Shown piece by piece: positions 56,776-64,000 of a DNA stretch of 64,000 nucleotides. A model generated the notes under the pieces. That model ran no database searches. It was not told the DNA's origin and was given only the letters and a program-made list of their open reading frames with translations. The stretch is from Catellatospora methionotrophica (GTDB lineage Bacteria; Actinomycetota; Actinomycetes; Mycobacteriales; Micromonosporaceae). The DNA is taken from positions 1 through 64,000 of the forward strand of contig NZ_JAAOTJ010000025.1 in NCBI RefSeq assembly GCF_011297335.1. The letters are read 5' to 3'. Both the position numbers and the translations under genes were made by a program. Position 1 is the first letter of the stretch. Each line of letters starts with the position of its first letter.

Positions 56776-58206
56776 ATGGCACAGTCCGACCTGAACCGGC
56801 GTACGGTGCTGCGGCGTGCCGCCGCGGCGGGCGTGCTCGCCGGACCGGCCGCGGGGCTGCTCAGCAGCTGCGCGCTCGGCGACGACACGTCCGGCGACAC
56901 GTCCGGCAAATTCGAGGGCACCAAGAGCGACAAGAACCCCCTGGGTGTTAAAGAGGACGCTCCGCTGGACGTCGTCATCTTCAACGGGGGCTTCGGCGAG
57001 GACTACGCCAAGGCCCACGAGGCGATGTACAAGGAGACCTACCCCAAGGCCGAGGTCAAGCACTCGGCCGTGGTGGAGATCAACAAGGAACTGCAGCCGC
57101 GCTTCGTCGACGGCACCCCGCCGGACTTCGTGAACAACTCCGGCGCCGGGCAGATCGACCTGGGCGGCCTGGTCGCGCAGGGCGCGCTCGCCGACCTCAC
57201 CCCGCTGCTGGACGCGCCGAGCCTGGACGTGGCCGGCAAGAAGGTGCGGGACACGCTGCTGCCCGGCACGGTCGACAGCGGCAGCTTCGACGGCAAGACG
57301 TACGTGCTCAACTACGCGTACACCGTCTACGGCATCTGGTACTCGGACAAGCTGTTCAAGGCCAAGGGCTGGGAGTACGCGAAGACCTGGGACGAGCACA
57401 TCGCCCTGTGCAAGAAGATCAAGGCTGCGGGCATCGCGCCGTGGACCTACCAGGGCAAGCACCCGCGCTACATGTCGTGGCCGGTCATCTCCACGGCGAT
57501 CAAGTTCGGCGGGCCGCAGGTCGCGATGGCGATCGACAACCTGGAGCCGAACGCGTGGACCTCCGACGCGATGAAGGCCGCCGCCGAGGCGTGGTACCAG
57601 ATCGTCAAGGACAAGTACATCCTCGAGGGCTCGCCCGGCCTGGACCACAAGCAGTCGCAGACCGAGTGGTGCAAGGGCAACGCCGCGTTCATCTCCTGCG
57701 GTTCCTGGCTGGAGAGCGAGCAGAAGGCGGTCACCCCCGAGGGCTTCAACATGGCCGTCGCCCCGACCCCGAGCCTCGGCTCGGGCGACAAGCTGCCGTT
57801 CGCCGCCATCCGCGGCACCGCCGGTGAGCCGTTCGTGGTGCCCGCCAAGGCGAAGAACGAGCGCGGCGGCATGGAGCTCATGCGGCACATGCTGTCGATG
57901 AAGGGCGCCAAGGACTTCACCGGCAAGGTCTCCAGCCTGTCCGTGGTGGCCGGGGCGGCCGACGGGGTCACCCTGCCGTTCGGTCTGACCAGCGCGGTCA
58001 AGGCGCTGGCCGACTCGGGCAGCAACGGCTTCAACTGGGTCTACAACGTGTACTACCGCAAGCTGGAGCGCGAGCTGGTGGACGCGGCGTGCGGCGAGTT
58101 CTTCTCCGGGCGCACCACGCCCGCGGAGTTCCTCGCGGCCTGCCAGAAGGGCGCGGACCTGATCGCGGCCGACACCAGCTTCAAGAAGTACAAGCGCAGC
58201 GCGTGA
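56776..58206 (+). CDS. ngcE: N-acetylglucosamine/chitobiose-binding lipoprotein (NgcE-like)
   Basis: 476 aa from the ATG at 56776 after AAGGAG. Residues ~8-30 are a twin-arginine signal with lipobox: NRRTVLRRAAAAGVLAGPAA followed by GLLSSCALG, so it is exported folded and lipid-anchored. The mature part is a cluster B-type sugar-binding protein; DVVIFNGGFGEDYAKAHEAM, GIWYSDKLFKAKGWEYAKTW and EWCKGNAAFISCGSWLESEQ fit the NgcE family that binds N-acetylglucosamine and chitobiose. It heads an operon with two permease genes. No ATPase is encoded here; these importers share the ATPase MsiK. Confidence 0.88.
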   Translation: MAQSDLNRRTVLRRAAAAGVLAGPAAGLLSSCALGDDTSGDTSGKFEGTKSDKNPLGVKEDAPLDVVIFNGGFGEDYAKAHEAMYKETYPKAEVKHSAVVEINKELQPRFVDGTPPDFVNNSGAGQIDLGGLVAQGALADLTPLLDAPSLDVAGKKVRDTLLPGTVDSGSFDGKTYVLNYAYTVYGIWYSDKLFKAKGWEYAKTWDEHIALCKKIKAAGIAPWTYQGKHPRYMSWPVISTAIKFGGPQVAMAIDNLEPNAWTSDAMKAAAEAWYQIVKDKYILEGSPGLDHKQSQTEWCKGNAAFISCGSWLESEQKAVTPEGFNMAVAPTPSLGSGDKLPFAAIRGTAGEPFVVPAKAKNERGGMELMRHMLSMKGAKDFTGKVSSLSVVAGAADGVTLPFGLTSAVKALADSGSNGFNWVYNVYYRKLERELVDAACGEFFSGRTTPAEFLAACQKGADLIAADTSFKKYKRSA

Positions 58207-58281
58207 CGCGCTGACCTCGGCGTCCGCCACGTGCACCAGGCGTGGCGGACGCCGATTCGCACTCAACGAGGAGGGCAAAAC

Positions 58282-59193
58282 GTGAGACACGGGAAGTATC
58301 CGCTGCTGGCGGCGTTCCTGTTGCCACCGCTGGCGCTGTACGGCTACTTCGTGGTGTCCCCGTACGCCCAGTCGTTCCTGATCGCGATGACGAACTGGCA
58401 GGGGCTGTCCCCGGCGTACGAGTTCGTCGGCTTCGACAACTTCAAGCGCATCATGGGCGACGAGTACGTGTGGAACGCCCTGCTCAACAACCTGTGGCTG
58501 CTGGTGCTGCTGCCGCTGCTGACGATCGCGCTCGGGCTGTTCCTGGCCACGATGCTCAACGTCGGCGGGCGCGGCGGGCGCAGCACGGTCACCGGTGTGC
58601 GCGGCTCCGCGCTGTACAAGGTGATCTACTTCGCGCCGCAGATGCTGTCGGTGTCGATCGTCGGCGTGCTCTGGGCCGAGGTCTACAACCCGCGCAGCGG
58701 CCTGCTCAACTCGGCGCTGCGGGCGGTCGGCCTGGACGGGCTGGCCAAGGTCTGGCTCGGCGACCCGGCGTACGCCTTCTGGGCCGTGCTCGCGGTCATG
58801 GTCTGGGCGAACGTCGGCTTCTACGTGGTGCTGTTCGGCGCGGCCATGCAGTCGGTGCCCCGTGACATCTACGAGGCCGCCGCCCTGGACGGGGCCAGCC
58901 GCCTGACCACCCTGGTGCGCATCACCGTGCCGCTGCTCTGGGACACCATCCAGGTCGCCTGGGTCTACCTGGCCATCCTCGCGCTGGACGGCTTCGCGCT
59001 GATCCACGTGATGACCCGCGGCGGCCCGAACTTCTCCACCGACGTCGTCGGCCTGCGGCTCTACACCGAGGCGTTCGGCGACTACAAGTGGGGCTACGCG
59101 TCGGCCATCGGTGTCGTGATGTTCTTCGTGACCCTCAGCGTCACCGTGCTGTCCCTGCGCCTGACCCGCCGCGAGAGGATCGAGCATTCATGA
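58282..59193 (+). CDS. ngcF: Sugar ABC permease (NgcF-like)
   Basis: 303 aa from the GTG at 58282, with GAGGAGGG upstream. Six membrane segments; the inner-membrane-protein signature loop EAAALDGASRLTTLVRITVP (the EAA motif) contacts the ATPase. First permease of the importer, 75 bases after ngcE. Its stop overlaps the next start (ATGA). Confidence 0.9.
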   Translation: MRHGKYPLLAAFLLPPLALYGYFVVSPYAQSFLIAMTNWQGLSPAYEFVGFDNFKRIMGDEYVWNALLNNLWLLVLLPLLTIALGLFLATMLNVGGRGGRSTVTGVRGSALYKVIYFAPQMLSVSIVGVLWAEVYNPRSGLLNSALRAVGLDGLAKVWLGDPAYAFWAVLAVMVWANVGFYVVLFGAAMQSVPRDIYEAAALDGASRLTTLVRITVPLLWDTIQVAWVYLAILALDGFALIHVMTRGGPNFSTDVVGLRLYTEAFGDYKWGYASAIGVVMFFVTLSVTVLSLRLTRRERIEHS

Positions 59194-60125
59194 GCGAGCA
59201 GACGATGGACGCGGCCGTCATCGAGCGCGGCCCGCAGGCCGACCAGGCCGACCGTCCGACGAAGCAGGCGGAGCAGGAGGCCGGCCGGGGGCGGAGGGTC
59301 TTCGACGGCACGCTCAACGTGTTCTCGCACGCGTTCCTGGTGGTGTGGGGCCTGCTGACCGCGCTGCCGCTGCTGTGGGTGGTGCTCAGCTCGTTCAAGG
59401 ACGACGCGGAGATCCTCGGCGACCCGTGGGGGCTGCCCAGCGCGCTGCGCTTCGACAACTTCGCCCGCGCCTGGACGCACGGCCACATCGGGCAGTACTT
59501 CGTGAACACCGGCATCGTGCTCGTCGGCTCGCTGACGCTGACCATGCTGCTCGGCGCGACCGCCGCGTACGCCCTGGCCCGCTACAAGTTCGTGGGCAGC
59601 CGCCTGGTCTACTTCGTGTTCGTCGGCGGCATGATGTTCCCGGTCGTGCTGGCGTTCGTGCCGCTGTTCAAGATCGTCGGTGGGGTCGGGCTGCGCGACA
59701 CCCTGCCCGGCCTGATGCTGATCTACACGGCGTACTCGCTGCCGTTCACGGTCTTCTTCCTCACCGCGTTCTTCCGCACCCTGCCCGACGCGGTCGCCGA
59801 GGCGGCCTACATCGACGGGTGCGGGCCGTTCCGGACCTTCTTCAGGGTCATGCTGCCGATGGCCAAACCCGGCCTGATCAGCGTCGGCATCTTCAACTTC
59901 CTCGGCCACTGGAACCAGTACCTGCTGCCCGTCGTCCTGATCACCTCGGACGAGAAGCAGGTGCTCGCGCAGGGCCTGGCCAACCTCGCGATCAGCGAGG
60001 GCTACCGCGGCGACTACTCGCGGCTGTTCGCCGGGCTCACCCTGGCCATGCTGCCCGTGCTCGTGGTGTACGCCGTCTTCCAGCGCCAGGTGCAGTCCGG
60101 CCTGACCGCCGGGCAGATGAAGTGA
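59190..60125 (+). CDS. ngcG: Sugar ABC permease (NgcG-like)
   Basis: 311 aa; ATG at 59190 overlaps the ngcF stop. A charged N-terminus (~45 residues) precedes six membrane segments, and the EAA loop is EAAYIDGCGPFRTFFRVMLP. Second permease of the importer, completing NgcEFG. A terminator hairpin follows at 60196. Confidence 0.9.
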   Translation: MSEQTMDAAVIERGPQADQADRPTKQAEQEAGRGRRVFDGTLNVFSHAFLVVWGLLTALPLLWVVLSSFKDDAEILGDPWGLPSALRFDNFARAWTHGHIGQYFVNTGIVLVGSLTLTMLLGATAAYALARYKFVGSRLVYFVFVGGMMFPVVLAFVPLFKIVGGVGLRDTLPGLMLIYTAYSLPFTVFFLTAFFRTLPDAVAEAAYIDGCGPFRTFFRVMLPMAKPGLISVGIFNFLGHWNQYLLPVVLITSDEKQVLAQGLANLAISEGYRGDYSRLFAGLTLAMLPVLVVYAVFQRQVQSGLTAGQMK

Positions 60126-60195
60126 GTCCTAGCACAGCCGTGCCATAGGGGACGCCCGTACGGGGCGACGACCAGCGTTTATCCATCTCGGGATC

Positions 60196-60219
60196 GAGGG
60201 CGGGGGTGACCCCGCCCTC
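60196..60219 (+). terminator. Terminator after ngcEFG
   Basis: Perfect 10-bp GC-only-rich stem (60196-60205 with 60210-60219), four-base loop. It lies 70 bases after the last permease and 58 bases before the PspC gene start. Confidence 0.55.
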
Positions 60220-60277
60220 TACCGTCGAAGACAGCCGCGGCGAACACGCCGCACCGCACTTCGGGGAGTTGACCAAG

Positions 60278-60469
60278 ATGGCCTCAACGGGTCGGCGGCT
60301 GTACCGGCCGCGTCACGGTCGCATGATCGCGGGTGTCTGCGCCGGGCTGGCGCAGCGCTTCAACATGCCCGCCTGGCTGGTCCGACTGCTGTTCCTGCTG
60401 TCGTGCCTGCTGCCGGGACCGCAGTTCATCGTCTACATCGCGATGTGGGTGATCGTCCCCGAGGAGTGA
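60278..60469 (+). CDS. PspC domain protein, 63 aa
   Basis: ATG at 60278, after CGGGGAG. A single PspC domain: basic start (RRLYRPRHGRMIAGVCAGLA) then QRFNMPAWLVRLLFLLSCLL and a second hydrophobic stretch (FIVYIAMWVIVPEE). PspC proteins sit in the membrane and sense envelope stress; this minimal form is common in actinobacteria. Confidence 0.9.
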   Translation: MASTGRRLYRPRHGRMIAGVCAGLAQRFNMPAWLVRLLFLLSCLLPGPQFIVYIAMWVIVPEE

Positions 60470-60566
60470 GCGCGGGGCTTTCGCGTCGCGTGATCGACGA
60501 GGGCTGTGCCGGGGGCCTCCGGCACGGCCCTCGTGCCGTTCACGCAGGCCTGCGCTGCCCGCCTGC

Positions 60567-62099
60567 TCAGGAGTCCTCGCCGGACAGCGCCGCGCCGATC
60601 GCGCGGACCGCGTCCAGCGTGTCGGCCTCGGCGGCGCTCTTGTCCTCGCGGTAGCCGAGCACCCGCGCGAAGCGCAGCGTCACCCCGCCCGGGTAGCGGG
60701 TGCTGCGCTGCACCCCGTCGAACGCGATCTCCACGACGAGTTCGGGCCGCACCGTGACCTGGAAGTCGTCGCGCTGCACCGCCAGTTCCAGCAGGCGCTC
60801 GGTCTGCCAGGTCAGCATCGCGTCGGTCAGGCCCTTGAACGTCTTGCCCAGCATCACGAACCCGCCGTCGGCGGCCCGCGCCCCCAGGTGCAGGTTGGAC
60901 AGCCAGCCGCGCCGCCGCCCGTTGCCCCACTCGGCGGCCAGGATCACCAGGTCGAGCGTGTGCCGGGGCTTGACCTTCACCCAGCCCGCGCCGCGCCGGC
61001 CCACCTCGTACGCCGCCTGCGCCGCCTTCACCACCACGCCCTCATGCCCGGCCGCCAGCGCCGCCGCGAACGCGTCCTGCGCCTGCTCGGGCGTCTCGGC
61101 GAAGGTCCGCTCCACCCGCATCGCCGCGGGCAGCATCGCGTCGAGCGCGGCCCAGCGCGCGGTGCCCGGCTCGTCGATCCAGTCCGTGCCGTCCAGATGC
61201 AACAGATCGAAGAAGTACGAGGTCAGGGCCCCCGAGGCGCGCTGCGCCGCGCGGCCCGACGTCTCCTGGAACGGGCGCGGCCGCCCGCGCTCGTCCACCG
61301 CGATCGCCTCCCCGTCGAGCACCACCGTGCGCACCGGCAGCGCGCGCACCGCGGCCACGATCTCGGGCACGCGGGCGGTGATGTCGTCCAGGCTGCGGCT
61401 GAATACGGCGACCTCGTCGCCGTCGCGGTGCGCTTGGATGCGGATGCCGTCCAGCTTCGCGTCGACCGCCGCCGGGACACCCGTCGCGACCAGCGCCTGA
61501 GCCGGGTCCGGCGCGGACTGGGCCAGCATCGGCGCGAGTGCCGTGCCGACCGACAGCCGCAACGCCGACAGCCCCGCCTCGCCCTCGGTCAGCGCGGTCG
61601 TGGCGACCGCCTTCAGGTCCCCCGACAGCAGCAGCGCCCGGCGAACCACCGCCGCGGGCACGCCCGTGGCCAGCGCGACCGCGTCGGCCAGCAGCCCCGC
61701 CTGCGCGCCCTGCCGCAACTCGCCCCGGATCAGGCCGCTGAGCAGCAGTTGCTCGTCCGCCGTAGCCGCGCCGAACAGCGCCCCCACCGCGTCGCGCCGC
61801 CGCGCCTGCGAACCCTGCCCGCTGATCAGCCCGATCGACTCCAGCGCCGCGTCCACGGTGCGGATGTCGAGAGTGGCCGCGTCGGCGGGCGGCGGCAGCT
61901 CGCGCAGCGAGGCCCAGCCCACGCCGATCTGCCGCTGGCGCAGCTCGCCGCTGAGGTAGGCGGCCCCCGCCGCGATCTCGACCGGATCACCGCCCGCGGC
62001 AAGCTCCCGCAACGCCGCGGCCAGCAGTTCCACCTTCGCCTTGCGGCCCGAGGTGGCGGTCACGGCGGCCGACGTCGCGGCGATCCCGGCGAACAGCAT
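60567..62099 (-). CDS. ATP-dependent DNA ligase
   Basis: 510 aa from the ATG at 62099. The N-terminal ~200 residues are the DNA-binding alpha-helical domain. Lys215 in AKLDGIRIQAHR is the adenylated lysine of motif I (KxDG), followed by the adenylation domain (SRSLDDITARVPEI, then EAIAVDERGRPRPFQ with motif III) and the OB domain with motif VI (RYPGGVTLRFARVLGYREDK). It is a stand-alone LigB-type ligase for repair, unlike the NAD-dependent replicative ligase. An extra upstream ATG exists at 62165. Confidence 0.9.
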   Translation of the reverse strand: MLFAGIAATSAAVTATSGRKAKVELLAAALRELAAGGDPVEIAAGAAYLSGELRQRQIGVGWASLRELPPPADAATLDIRTVDAALESIGLISGQGSQARRRDAVGALFGAATADEQLLLSGLIRGELRQGAQAGLLADAVALATGVPAAVVRRALLLSGDLKAVATTALTEGEAGLSALRLSVGTALAPMLAQSAPDPAQALVATGVPAAVDAKLDGIRIQAHRDGDEVAVFSRSLDDITARVPEIVAAVRALPVRTVVLDGEAIAVDERGRPRPFQETSGRAAQRASGALTSYFFDLLHLDGTDWIDEPGTARWAALDAMLPAAMRVERTFAETPEQAQDAFAAALAAGHEGVVVKAAQAAYEVGRRGAGWVKVKPRHTLDLVILAAEWGNGRRRGWLSNLHLGARAADGGFVMLGKTFKGLTDAMLTWQTERLLELAVQRDDFQVTVRPELVVEIAFDGVQRSTRYPGGVTLRFARVLGYREDKSAAEADTLDAVRAIGAALSGEDS

Positions 62100-62198
62100 G
62101 CCCCCATCCTGGCAGCCCACCCCGACACCCCACCCCCGAAACCACCCCGTCCCCGCCGACCGCACTCCCGACCGGCGTTCAGCGCCACGTTCCGCATT

Positions 62199-62257
62199 GA
62201 CGTTGGCCTATCGGGATGACTTCGATCTCCAAAAAGTCATCCGGATAGGCCAACGTC
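62199..62257. repeat. Family C intergenic inverted repeat, copy 2
   Basis: 24-bp arms (62199-62222 and 62234-62257) with one mismatch and an 11-base spacer; outer arm GACGTTGGCCTATC, matching copy 1 at 44473. Just upstream of the ligase gene and downstream of the acetyltransferase, at the end of the latter's transcript. Confidence 0.8.
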
Positions 62258-62262
62258 GATTC

Positions 62263-62290
62263 GGGGCGGGGCGGGGCGGGGCGGGGCGGG
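62263..62290. repeat. GGGGC tandem repeat
   Basis: Five copies of GGGGC followed by GGG (62263-62290), in a row right before the acetyltransferase stop codon. Four or more G-runs of at least three could form a G-quadruplex on the plus strand. Confidence 0.75.
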
Positions 62291-63523
62291 TTAGAAGATT
62301 TCCAGGCCTTGGGGGGCTCGGGTCCAGGTGAAGGCGGGGGCGGTGGTGGTCATGGAGCCGGGGTGGAGTTCGTCGACGCGGCCGGCGGCGGCGAGCGAGC
62401 CGAGGCTGTTGCCGCCGAGGTAGACGGCGGCCAGGGTGGCGGTGTCCAGGCGCAGGTGGGGCTCGTCGGTGGTGGGTTCGCAGGTGGCGTGGTCGGGGCC
62501 GCCGCGAAGCCGGAACACGCCGCCGCTGCCGGGCAGCAGCTCGTCGACGACGTCCAGCACCACGTCGACCTCGGTGGCGTACCGGCGGCCGGACAGCGCG
62601 GCGGGCACGTCGAGCAGGCGGGCCCACAGGCCGTCGCCCATCCGCATGCCGAGGCGGCGCGGGTCGTTGGCCAGGTACTGCAGGGGCTCGTCGACCGCGC
62701 CGAGCCAGAGCCCGACCTTGCGGGTGAGGTCGACGTTGAGCAGGAAGTCCCACACCATGGTGTACGCCGCCGGAGTCGCCGCGATCGCCTCCATGACGCC
62801 GATCTCGCCGTTCGGCCCGCTGTTGTCCCAGTCGGAGCGGAAGCGGTAGAGGGCGTAGCCGACGGGGGTGTCCCCGTCGTGGCAGACGACGCCCTGCAGC
62901 GGGCCGGACCCGCCACGGTGCCAGGCCTGGTCGGCGAGGCGGTAGTCCCACCAGCGGGAGTCGCGGCTGGCGAAGCCGGGGCGGGACGGGCGCAGCTGCT
63001 CGTAGAGCGCGGTGACCTGGGCCCGGTGCCCGGCGGCGGGACCGGCCGACAGGCGCAGGCCGTCGAGCCGCGTCTTGTCGAAGCGGGAGCCGTCGATGCG
63101 CGCCTCGCGGCGGTCGATCTCGAAGCCGAGGCGGCGGCTGGCCAGGCCGTAGCCGTACCGGCCGTAGATGCCCCCCTCGCTGGCCCACAGCAGTGCCAGC
63201 GGCTCGCCGCGGTCGCGGATCTCGCCGAGCTGCCGGGTGAGCATCGCCGAGGCCAGCCCGCGGCGGCGATGCGTGCCCGCCACGGCGACGACCGTGACGA
63301 ACCCGGCGGGCAGCACGCCGCCGGGCACGGTCAGCTCACGGGTGTACGTCCCGACGTGGCCGACGACCTCGTCGCCGTCCACGGCCAGCACCGACCGGGC
63401 GGGCTCGAACAGGGCCCGTTCCTCGTCCCACTCCCGCCCGCCGCCGTCGTTCAGGAAGGTGCGCTGGACCAGCTGATTGACCTGGTCGAAGTCGCCGTCG
63501 GCACCGGTTCGCAAAGTCACCAT
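62291..63523 (-). CDS. Eis-like GNAT acetyltransferase
   Basis: 410 aa. The N-terminal GNAT domain shows the acetyl-CoA site VTVVAVAGTHRRRGLASAML (V-x-x-x-x-R-R-x-G), with GGIYGRYGYGLASRRLGFEI near residue 120, followed by a second GNAT-like and a sterol-carrier-type C-terminal domain. It ends exactly in Phe (LEIF), as does mycobacterial Eis, where the terminal carboxylate acts in catalysis. Eis enzymes acetylate amines of aminoglycosides and other lysine-like amines. Not shown to confer resistance here. Confidence 0.85.
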   Translation of the reverse strand: MVTLRTGADGDFDQVNQLVQRTFLNDGGGREWDEERALFEPARSVLAVDGDEVVGHVGTYTRELTVPGGVLPAGFVTVVAVAGTHRRRGLASAMLTRQLGEIRDRGEPLALLWASEGGIYGRYGYGLASRRLGFEIDRREARIDGSRFDKTRLDGLRLSAGPAAGHRAQVTALYEQLRPSRPGFASRDSRWWDYRLADQAWHRGGSGPLQGVVCHDGDTPVGYALYRFRSDWDNSGPNGEIGVMEAIAATPAAYTMVWDFLLNVDLTRKVGLWLGAVDEPLQYLANDPRRLGMRMGDGLWARLLDVPAALSGRRYATEVDVVLDVVDELLPGSGGVFRLRGGPDHATCEPTTDEPHLRLDTATLAAVYLGGNSLGSLAAAGRVDELHPGSMTTTAPAFTWTRAPQGLEIF

Positions 63524-63580
63524 AGGAGGTTCTTAACCCGCGGGCGGCGGCCGCGGCAACCCTGTTCGCGGCGTGGCGGC

Positions 63581-63901
63581 TCAGCCCGTGCGCCCGGCCC
63601 ACCAGGCTTCGACGTCGGCGGCCAGTGAACTGTCCCGCTCGGCGCGCTCGGTGAGGGCTTCCAGCCACCGTCCGACCAGCTCGGAGACGCGGTGCAGGTC
63701 CTCGGGGCGCACCTGCGGGTGCTCGGCGAAGTACGCCAGCAGGCCCTGGGTCTCGGGGCGGCCCGCGTCGCACCGCGGGCAGAGGCCGACGGTGCGGGTG
63801 CGGGTGGAGCGGGGCAGCGGCACCTGCGCGGTCAGGCACAGCGCTTCGGCGCAGCTGCCGCAGCGGGTGCCACCGGCGGCCCGGACCTTGACGTCCGTCA
63901 T
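63581..63901 (-). CDS. Zinc-ribbon-like protein, 106 aa
   Basis: From the ATG at 63901. Two Cys-x-x-Cys pairs (CGSCAEALC, then LCPRCDAG) in the first 50 residues form a likely zinc ribbon; the C-terminal half is a helical segment (HRVSELVGRWLEALTERAER). No obvious ribosome binding site, leaderless expression possible. Conserved in actinomycetes as unknown protein. The 99 bases beyond it to the window end show no further gene. Confidence 0.7.
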   Translation of the reverse strand: MTDVKVRAAGGTRCGSCAEALCLTAQVPLPRSTRTRTVGLCPRCDAGRPETQGLLAYFAEHPQVRPEDLHRVSELVGRWLEALTERAERDSSLAADVEAWWAGRTG

Positions 63902-64000
63902 CGCGGCGACTCGGGAGCGAACTGGCAGACCTGCACCGGAGCAGGTTACCGGGCGCACCGGCCCGCGCCCCGCCAGCCCCGCACCGTTGCGCGTCCGCGC

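Overview
The window is chromosomal DNA from a high-GC actinomycete. GTG and occasional TTG starts, ATGA-type start/stop overlaps, Tat/lipoprotein signals and GC-rich wobble positions are seen throughout. Several traits are typical of Micromonosporaceae: an adjacent mabA(fabG)-inhA-hemH group, a DUF3097 gene, a polyprenol-phosphate mannose synthase, an NgcEFG-type importer, a DUF2637 protein and an Eis-like acetyltransferase. The genus is an inference. No rRNA, tRNA, CRISPR, transposase or phage gene was seen, so this is mainly core chromosome with a few accessory touches.

Layout. 0-8 kb: zinc metallopeptidase, ABC-F ATPase, polytopic membrane protein, small HTH protein, enoyl-CoA hydratase, ABC exporter. 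7.7-10.9 kb, minus strand: a tightly coupled set made of a 34-aa membrane microprotein with a DDAH-type hydrolase, then a TIGR04222-type membrane protein with a Ser/Gly/Cys tail, a DUF692 (MNIO) enzyme and an SCO6045-like protein. This last trio is the best candidate for a poorly described system. 11-20 kb: a promoter plus micro-ORF locus, a TetR regulator, DUF2637, HAD and RIO-kinase proteins, a pirin, aconitase, and a VOC protein. 20-32 kb: LysE exporter, second pirin, a 1,915-aa secreted or membrane-anchored double-catalytic amylopullulanase, aminopeptidase P, asparagine synthetase. 31.6-37 kb: small conserved proteins, a CMD/AhpD-like protein, MBL hydrolase, hotdog thioesterase, and two PH-domain membrane proteins. 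37-40 kb: MoxR-DUF58-VWA operon. 40-44 kb: two tiny ORFs, then fabG, inhA, hemH and a NagD-like phosphatase. 44-51.5 kb: conserved unknowns, beta-lactamase-like hydrolase, NfeD-SPFH pair, Ppm1-type glycosyltransferase, TrmH-type methyltransferase. 51.6-56.4 kb: PucR regulator with a class III aminotransferase and a methylmalonate-semialdehyde dehydrogenase. 56.8-60.1 kb: an N-acetylglucosamine/chitobiose ABC importer. The end carries PspC, an ATP-dependent DNA ligase, an Eis-like acetyltransferase and a zinc-ribbon protein.

A striking large-scale feature is a set of long, nearly perfect intergenic inverted repeats that fall into recurring sequence families (A: about 8-68, 2925-2987, 42489-42523; B: 15421-15489, 16525-16585, 56384-56444; C: 44473-44531, 62199-62257; D: 16611-16661, 21722-21761), plus one unpaired example (40181-40234). 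Most lie at gene 3' ends, so they may act as bidirectional terminators, but shared outer arms with diverged but complementary inner arms suggest a dispersed, structure-conserved element.

Regulatory links that can be read from the sequence: the TetR gene and aconitase share a CCGTACGTmCG-type site upstream, and aconitase also has a GGTAAG-N6-CTTACC palindrome that could be an iron-regulator site. The amylopullulanase has a GCAAGGGCTTGC LacI-like operator.
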